Source: Calliphora vicina (Eukaryota; Arthropoda; Insecta; Diptera; Calliphoridae). From it: a stretch of 64,000 nt of DNA. Below, piece after piece: positions 56,655 to 64,000 of the stretch. The stretch spans positions 131,516,226 to 131,580,225 of the forward strand of contig NC_088780.1 in assembly GCF_958450345.1 (NCBI RefSeq), read 5' to 3'. Below the pieces are notes generated by a model, which saw only the letters and a list, made by a program, of their open reading frames with translations, did no database searches and had not been told where the DNA came from. Position numbers and translations under genes: made by a program. Every line of letters starts with the position of its first letter. The first letter of the stretch is position 1.

Positions 56655-58040
56655 CGGCCCACATTGGTTGAAGAGTGGCCGAAATTCATTTTTTTCATGT
56701 TCGCCGATTTGGATAATTTTTTGGTATTTTGTTATCAGATATCTGAATATTATGATTCCGTAATATTAGGCTGATATATTTATTATTTGTTTGGACAGAC
56801 ACGATCGAAGTTCGTATATGTTCGCTTGTTTAAAATGGCATGCAAATTTACTGTATATTCAATCTTTTGGTACAATCACAGTGAACTTATCCTTTGACTT
56901 TGTTGTATATTTTCGTAAATGACAATTGCCATAGATGAGATTTTCATTAAAAAAAGTTGGAAAAAGTGCCATATTAAAAATTTCGTAGAACAAAATATAA
57001 ACAACATCAAAATTTCAATGTTCATCAACTTCAGTGGACTGCATCTTTTTAGCGCTGTGGAGCGCTGTTTAACGAAAGATGTCAAATTACAGCTTGAAGT
57101 CTCAGCAAAAAGTTAAAAAAAATTCAGCTGCTTCTACCTGCTCCTTTCCAAAAAAAAACAGTAAAAACTGTAAAGTGATATAGTGATAAAGTAACAAAAC
57201 ATGAATTTTCGTTCATGCTTGTTGTTGTTGCCATAATTCTTTAGTTGTAGGAAGGAGAAATTTATCTCCTTTTCATATATATTGCATGGATACTGCCAAG
57301 TTGTCTGTTGATCTCTATGGCTGGTATTACATGCCTGTAACTGTGCATAAGATTCTGGTGCATGGTGGCAAAATTATAGCAGAAGCTATTCTGCCAATAG
57401 GTATGTCTGTATCTAAAGGCCTTTATTCAATGATTTCATTTGAATTTTCTACCTTTTAATTGATTATTTTTATCAGGTATGCTCTCCGAGGAAGCTCAGG
57501 AAGCGAGGAATAAAGACTATAGAGCCTATAGATTACATCATTCGCGAAGAATTGGACGTGTGGCCACTAATGAAGACGTAATGCATTAAAAGACTATGCT
57601 TAAATTACTTATTCATGTTTTTTCTATGGGAGATGGGAGTAAAAGTGGGCGGGACAGGTATATATTTTCAGGAGCCAATTCTACAATTATAATATTTATT
57701 TTTTGAGAAAATTGAGTTGATGCATTAAAAATCTAGGGAGTTATGAAACTTTTTCAATACAAGTTGTATGGGAAGTGGGCGGATATTTTTCCAATTTCAC
57801 AAAAATGATTCTGAGTGTTTAAAAATGCTATGTGCCAAAAATCAATGCCATAGCTCAAAATTTATTTAACTTAATTTTCACTTTGTATGGGAGGTGGGCG
57901 TAAAAGTGGGCGGATTAGTTTGATTTTTCAATTTTTGCTTGATTCAAACAAAAAATGCCTATGTGCCAAGTTTCATTGTCCTTGGACAACTTCTTCTATT
58001 TTTAGCCGCTCGTTGTATGAACTTCAACCAATGTGCGGCC
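56655..58040. mobile_element. candidate element carrying a captured or encoded gene piece
   Basis: GGCGGCCCACATTGGTTGAAG at the left is mirrored by CTTCAACCAATGTGCGGCC at the right, about 1.4 kb apart. Inside are the two-exon fragment 57286-57589 and three dispersed copies of TATGGGAGGTGGGCG-like sequence (about 57626, 57768 and 57887). The inverted ends are about 18 bp with one mismatch. No target duplication was identified. Confidence 0.5.
57286..57589 (+). pseudogene. two-exon fragment of a repeat-associated arthropod family
   Basis: Exons 57286-57400 and 57477-57589 join in phase across a 76-nt GT-AG intron to a 75-residue frame. It contains LYGWYYMPVTVHKILVHGGK, AILPIGMLSEEAQEARNKDY and HHSRRIGRVATNEDVMH, then a stop. 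I recall such MP(V)TVHK...LPIG.LSEEAQEARNKD sequences from many uncharacterised multi-copy arthropod genes, probably transposon-linked, where they form the C-terminal part of a longer protein. The upstream part is missing here, so it is a fragment. Function is not known to me. Confidence 0.55.
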
Positions 58041-58963
58041 CCCCCAAAGTGGCTCACCTGGGCCTACAAAATTTAAAATCATAAAAAATTTAATTCTTAT
58101 TTGAATATCAAGAAATTGTATATTTAGATAAAACTTGAAATATCTATGTACATAAAAAATCGAAAATTTTACAAAAATTATAAATTAAATAAATAAAATT
58201 AAAATTTTTTAAAAATTTGCCAATTTTACAAAAAACTTAGTTTTTTTTTTAAAATAAGCAATTCTACAAAAAATCATAAATGTTTTAAAACATCAACAAT
58301 TTTATAAATTTTTACAAACAATTTTCGATTTGAAAAAAATCTTTAAAATTCACAAATTTTCATAAAAATCTGCAATTTACAAACGGAATGGCAAACTTAT
58401 AAGGTCGATGTTCCAAAATAAAATTCAATGTAGATTGAATTTCGAAAAACGGAAAATCTAGTCTCGGTTAAATTATATGAATATGTAACAATTTAAAAAA
58501 ACTTAAAATTTTTGCAAAAAATTACAAAAGTTTACAAATGTAAACCCATTTGACCCTCAAAAATTGTATTCCACTGAAATTCAATTTTGACTAAAATATA
58601 GTACCTGAGAAAACATTTAATAACGGTACAGTGACACACCATACCACTTCTTAAAGACTATTATCCTACCAACATAACAAAAAAAAATCCAGCCATTTAT
58701 CGATAATAGTTTGAGAGTAATGATAATTTACTTCTGATCAAATTTACAAAAATCACATTTTTTTAAAAATATCATAAAATATTTTTCTTTAACAAATTTT
58801 TTATTTTTTCCCCCACCTTAGTTTCATCATGTTTACTTTAGAATGGCATTAAAATTTTGGAAATCGGTATTAACCAAAAAATCATTTTGCACAAATTTTG
58901 CAATAAAATTCGAAAACATGGTAGTATGTATTTATATCTGTAATATCCCAGTAGTTGAGCAAG

Positions 58964-59154
58964 TAGTCAATGTATCCCTTAAAGACAGTAATTGTCACAA
59001 ATATCTTATCACTTGGCTGACTCCAATTTATGTATTTTGGTCATTTGACACGTATGTGCTCTTTGTAGTGCAGAGAGAAGACAATTGGTTACTTTATACA
59101 TCCCAAGTAATCTATCGTGAAGACAATTGTCACTTAAGTGTCTCTAAGTAATCT
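58964..59154. repeat. dispersed segment shared with 17056-17230
   Basis: The same ordered blocks occur (TGTATCCCTTA, ATCACTTGGCTGACTCCAAT, GCAGAGAGAAG, AATTGGTTACTTTATACATC, CACTTAAGTGTCTCTA). Here no hAT ends surround it. The open frame at 58843-59151 passes through it and is therefore not taken as a gene. Confidence 0.8.
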
Positions 59155-59350
59155 GGATTGTAGTCACTTTAAAACTTTTATGAGTAATTCGTACAAACTG
59201 GTTTTATACAAATTGTTTTGATATTATAATTCTCATACAGTTTATTTTTATACTGATATTCCATGTAACATAGCATGAAGTCAATAAAGAATATATTTTT
59301 TTCTCGATTATATAGTATTTACTAACTTCAAAGTTATGTATGGTAACTAT

Positions 59351-60951
59351 TAGGGTATTCAATCGATTAACCGTTAATCGGTTAACCGATTAATTTTTGT
59401 CGGTTAACTGTTCGAATAATTTAAAATTGACGATTTTCAAATAACGAATAAACCGATTAATTTGTGTCGATTAACCGATTAACCGAAATGTCCCTTTTTT
59501 GCACTTCACACAGAATTATTTTTTAAAATTTAATTTCTTAACTTGTGAACATTCACTTCTAGCAATAGTTATTTGAAGTATAGTACGGAAACTGAAACTA
59601 AGGAATTTGGCAATGACATTTTTTCTAGAATATTCTATGATGAACTTTGTGATAATGAGTTGAAGGACGACATGGTAATAGACGAATCTAAAGACATTAC
59701 TGAAACGAGTCTTTAATCAGAACTTAACGATACTATTAAAGTATTCAAAATCTAAAAAAATATGCCTTATTTTCGATTTTTCCAAATCTACAATCAGTGA
59801 GATAGTTTTTTCAAGTCAAGTTTAATTAAAACTAAAAAAAATCGTTTAAAATTGAAGCACTTAAATTACATTCTTTTTTTAAAAGATTATTTCAGAAGAT
59901 CTCCTTAAAAATTTTAAGTTAAAATCTAAAAAAAGAACTCACATGTGTATATTTTTATTTATTGTTTTGTTGAATATTATGTTTTGTTTGTTTTGTATGT
60001 TTTTGTTCTTTTTAGTAACAAAATGCTTATATAAGTATACAAAATTCGTGTTTTTCTTTTCAATTTAAAATTAAAATTACGGTTTTTATCCCGGGAATTC
60101 CCGGTACAAATTTCCCGGGAATTTTGCCAATTTTTCACTACCCGATTCCCGGGATTTTTAGTCAGGAATCCCGGGAATTAAAAACTGACGAAAATACATA
60201 GAAAACAAGTTAGAACTCTGTTATTATTATTATTTATCTGGGGTTTTTCGTATGAAAATTTAAGAAGAGAATTCATTATTTATAGAATTTATTTCTTATT
60301 GAATCATTATAATTTCTTTAAATTTCTTCTTGAAATCCATAACAAAATAGCTTCAAAAACTTATTAAATGATTAAATTTTTCTTCAATTAAAATCTAGTA
60401 CAAAAAAAAGTTTTAAGACAATTTTTTCAATTTATTTTGGAAATGATTTGATTTAACAAAAATTTAATCATTCAAAGTTTGAATAAATTCTGTTCTTAAC
60501 TTTAAAATTAATTCAGTTTAAACAAAGGCTTTGGAATGAATCTAAAAAATTAAATATTAGGAAGGGATTTATGGAATGAAAGGCTGACATTTTTTAATTA
60601 CGGATTAAGATTTTAGTGAATTAAGCTCAAATTTTATTAATTAATTCGAAGATCTGATATTTAATAATTATAACACTAAGTTTTTATATGAAATTTGGCT
60701 ATAACATTCCTAATTTACAGTATCATTATATATTTCGGGAATAGCCGGGTACCCGGGAATGTAGAAAAAAATTTCCCGATTCCCGGGAATCAAAAAAGGT
60801 CGGGAAATTAAAAACCCTAATTAAATAGAAATTATTCGGTTAATCGAATAATTTAATATTAACCGATTATTAACCGATTAAATCTAAATCCCGATTAATT
60901 ATTTGCTCGATTAACCGATTAATAAAGAAACCCGATTAATTGAATACCCTA
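59351..60951. mobile_element. hAT-type element with perfect 8-bp duplication, host of a nested element
   Basis: Ends TAGGGTATTCAATCGATTAA and its inverse TTAATTGAATACCCTA are flanked by GTAACTAT on both sides (59343-59350 and 60952-60959). Inside the ends, CGATTAACCGATTAA-type motifs repeat. A short frame at about 59560-59716 (YSTETETKEFGNDIFSRIFY then a stop) may be a transposase relic. The stretch 60078-60819 is another element. Confidence 0.88.
60078..60819. mobile_element. nested CCCGGGAAT-type hAT-like element
   Basis: The left end TACGGTTTTTATCCCGGG and the right end CGGGAAATTAAAAACCCTA are imperfect inverted repeats with CCCGGGAAT motifs just inside. Flanks ATTAAAAT and ATTAAATA agree at six of eight bases. 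Insertion into the older element at 59351-60951 is implied. Confidence 0.65.
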
Positions 60952-60959
60952 GTAACTAT

Positions 60960-63112
60960 ATAAACAGTAAAAACCTTTCTACATCAATACCTCCTTAAAA
61001 CTTTGCAAACATTATGAATTTCTACCAAATTACAACAAAAATAAAAAGAATGTGCTTGGGTATCATATTATGTAGAGCTTGAGTGGCTGTATACTATACA
61101 GTGTATAGTATGGTTTTCTTTTATTAATTCTTTAAATTTTTTTAAAAATATGTTGAGTAAATGTTGTTGTTAAATGACCCAATCAGCCAAGTTGAAAATA
61201 CATAATTTCAAATCTTTATAAATTTCACAACAACAACAACCGTTGGGGGAAATTTGAGAATTTATTTATTTCCTCACTCAACGTAACGCATATACATACG
61301 TTAGTTACCTACCATTTATAGGTATCTACTACTATTTTCTATTTTTGTTGAACAAACAAATCACTGGTAAAGACTGTTATCTGATCTTTGAGAATCAAAC
61401 CTGAAAACTCTCAAAAATCATTCTAATATTCACAAAGAAAAATTACAGTTCCAGCATAATGTACAACCAAAGATATTGCTTCTTCAAGTGTGTATTCTTC
61501 ATTCGAGCAGAATTTGTTGGCTGGTTGGTAGTTGTCATTACATGGCGAACTAATTTCCTTTTAATTGTGGCAAAGATACGCATCAAACCATGATGATAAA
61601 CAGTTAAACATGTGTGCAAAAATATAAAAAAATAAAATAAATAAATGAAAACTCATACTTAAATGACTTACATGACCATAGAAGAACGAATGAACGAACG
61701 AACAAAAGTAGCAGCTTCTGTAGAGATTCCAAAAAAAGAAGAAAGATCTCTTAACATCTTAAGAAACTAAATCTAAGAAAATGCAAAAGTAGAAGATGAA
61801 CATGTTACACATCAAAACTAAAGAAAGAAAGATAGAGTTAAATACACAAAAAAACACGTTAGCATGATTTCCGGTTGTCATATCACAATTATTATCTGTG
61901 ACAGAATAGAAATGGAGAAGAACGTCCCATGAAGTATCTATGTCTCCTCAGCCCAAACTGCAGAAATAAACCAGTTAAACTAATTAAGAAATCACACTTA
62001 GAGTTAGCAGCTAAAAAGGCTTAAATAAACAAACATGAATCTAATTTAGATTAAAATGCATTTTCAAAATACATTTATGTTATGCGATATGTCTCTCCCT
62101 AAGTAGACTACTAATTTTAACAATGTTGTCTTGATAGAAGATGTACTCGTCTATATTTATGCGAATTTATAGATAAGTAGCTATGTATGCACAGAAAAAG
62201 GGTTTTAGTTGTTTGATTAATTGCATTTCGTAATGTTTAAAAGGCTTCCATAATTATTTATCACTTGGCGCCATCTCAATTCCGAACATTCTCACAGCAA
62301 GTGAACGAACGCCTGTGTCGTTGTAGCATGTTTTGGCTTGACAAATTAAAGTTGAAATTATAAATTAAATAATCAAAATACCTGTGTTGAATTTTAAAAA
62401 TTATTTCAATTCTTGTATTCTATTTGATATTTTTTTATTTATTTTTTCTTCTTCTTCTGCAACCTGTACAAAAATACAATTTATTTTTTCATTTAATCAT
62501 TCTTTGTTACTCATGCTAGCGTAGAATGTGTGAAAGAACTTGTAACTTGGAAAAGTTTTGAAATACAGAATACGAAAGCGTGTGCACGAAAATAATTGTT
62601 TTACATTGTATTCTAAGCACTGTTTTGAGAACTTTACATTGGGAAATTATGAAATTTATGCAAATATCCAAAATAACATAGCAAGAACATATGTTTTGAT
62701 AATCATATCGCTTATCTGTGAAGGTCATAACTAGGGTTTCTACGAATGAAAAAATACTGTGTCAGACAATATTAGCTTTCATTCCAAAATCGTCTATAAT
62801 CGGAGGCTTAATATATGTTTCAACACATTTTTGTATTACAAAACATTAAAAAAAGTATTTAAAATTGTAAAGAATATGAGTATTTTTTTCACCGAAACTT
62901 TTTTTAAATCAATCGATGGACACACTTCGTAGTTTGCCCCCTATGTTTTTGACATATTTATCTTTACACTATGAACTATATTCAAATAATAATGTACACA
63001 ATTTTTAAATACATATCTATTTTAAAATATCCTTACTTAAAGGATATTGTTTAAATTGTTATCCTTTTTCCTTCGAATAATGGATATTTGAAGTGTCTGC
63101 TATTTATATAAG
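60960..63112. other. long intergenic stretch, little recognised
   Basis: It contains the palindrome CATACTATACACTGTATAGTATA (read on the minus strand, about 61088-61111) and a CGAA-rich run at about 61684. TAGGGTTTCTACGAATG at about 62731 resembles a hAT end. I see no exon that can be supported. Confidence 0.4.
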
Positions 63113-63216
63113 ACTAGCTGGCCCGACAGACGTTGTCCTGTCCAAATTAGAAAAAATGTTGATTTGTGATTAAGTTCATCGCATTAGTTCGCATTTACAC
63201 AGTGCAACCAATAAAC

Positions 63217-63740
63217 GATGAGTGTTTCTATTTGCGTTTACCATTTGTCAACGTTCGTGGCCCAAATCATTCCAAGATTTGCGAACTATAAATGGTGAAT
63301 TGTGTGACACGTATAGAGAAGCGTGTCAATGTTTGCGATTGATAGAGAATGACACTCACTGGGAATACACCCTCGGATATGCCGTGCTTTCGTCAATTGC
63401 TAATCAAATACGAACATTGTTTTCGGTAATTATCTCAAAATGCTTCCTATTAAACCGACAAATTTTGATGGATTTAATCAAGAGTAGCTACGCGAAAAAC
63501 ATTATGATTGCGATGCCTCGAGGGAATCAGGTCGAACAAACGTTTCACTATTGAATCGACAACAAAAATATGAAAGCTGTGAAATATGGAACTGGAGTGA
63601 TTTTTTTTTCGACGCTACCGGTGGAACTCGGAAAAACTTTTTTGATCGCGTTGATTTTGGCAACGATACATTCTTACTCGTCTTTTTTTACTCTTATTAC
63701 CTATTTTTACACATTTTATACGGACGACATGACTGTTAGG
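63217..63740 (+). pseudogene. Helitron helicase (Rep/Hel) fragment with frameshifts
   Basis: Frames match the helicase part of insect Helitron proteins in order: DECFYLRLPFVNVRGP (from 63217), then in the next frame KSFQDLRTINGELCDTYREA, LIENDTHWEYTL, QIRTLFSVIIS, and later the Walker A region split between frames as DATGGT and GKTFLIALILATIHS (about 63615-63670). At least two frameshifts and an early stop break it, and the rest of the protein is absent, so it is a relic. A motif ACTAGCTGGCCCGACAGACG lies just upstream at about 63113. Confidence 0.85.
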
Positions 63741-64000
63741 AAGTTGTTTTTATAGTATTCGAAATTTTATCGCGAATATAGGTGATATTTTAAAAAAACA
63801 ATTTCGAACCACCGTAGGACCGACATATCTAAAAAACTAAAAAAAGATCGAACAAAAATAAAAAAAGTAAATAAATAAACCTAAATAACTCTTGACCTAA
63901 AAGTGATAATTTACATATGTATATATATTTTTTGTAGATCTTCTCTAGGACTATTTATATTTTAAATATCAGCTCATTCGGATCATAAATAGAATTTTTG
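63741..64000. other. window end, no gene seen
   Basis: AT-rich sequence following the Helitron relic. No Helitron 3' hairpin was recognised. Confidence 0.4.

Noticed and set aside
58843..59151. 102-residue plus-strand frame
   Set aside because: It passes through a dispersed repeat that also lies inside a hAT element at 17056-17230.

Overview
The window reads as nuclear DNA of a higher fly. It is strongly AT-rich. Its genes have short introns (about 60-130 nt) with GTAAGT-type donors, and the encoded proteins look like those of Drosophila relatives. A calyptrate fly such as a blowfly or house fly is my best guess, but that is inference from style and not a species call. No bacterial, organellar or viral gene was seen.

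Seven protein-coding genes can be supported. A NAP-family histone chaperone (+, 12989-20264) has a first intron of over 6 kb packed with repeats. Next comes a compact cluster: an F-box/leucine-rich-repeat gene (-, 21810-25111), the mitochondrial ribosomal protein gene mRpS22 (+, 25451-26620, divergent from the F-box gene across about 340 bp), and a zinc-finger gene (-, 26855-28216, tail to tail with mRpS22). Further right lie mre11 (+, 32733-35255, six exons), ALiX (+, 39884-42962, six exons) and an HSPBAP1-like JmjC dioxygenase gene (-, 43428-44758, tail to tail with ALiX). These are housekeeping functions (chaperone, ubiquitin ligase adaptor, mitochondrial translation, DNA repair, ESCRT, dioxygenase) and do not form one pathway.

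Most of the rest is transposon-derived. I could delimit about thirty inverted-repeat (MITE-like) units. Several have diagnostic target duplications: 8-bp duplications of hAT type at 4712-5344, 16647-17818, 38893-39741 and 59351-60951; TTAA of piggyBac type at 9351-9834; and TA of Tc1/mariner type at 36253-36537, 38151-38605 and 47658-48076. Coding remnants are a mariner transposase (-, about 50325-51010) with another MITE inside it, a Helitron helicase fragment (+, 63217-63740) and a two-exon fragment of a probable transposon-associated family (57286-57589).

The left 10 kb holds the most unusual structures. Two foldback-like elements (2221-3955 and 5558-6627) share long inverted termini and internal tandem arrays. 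A third element of 2.6 kb (6651-9273) has arms made of dense short degenerate repeats around a core with a small spliced-looking minus-strand reading frame. Intron 1 of the NAP gene holds a 114-bp minisatellite with well over ten units and two tRNA-like sequences on the minus strand. The ends of the window (about 61000-63200, and much of 28217-30900) show few interpretable features.
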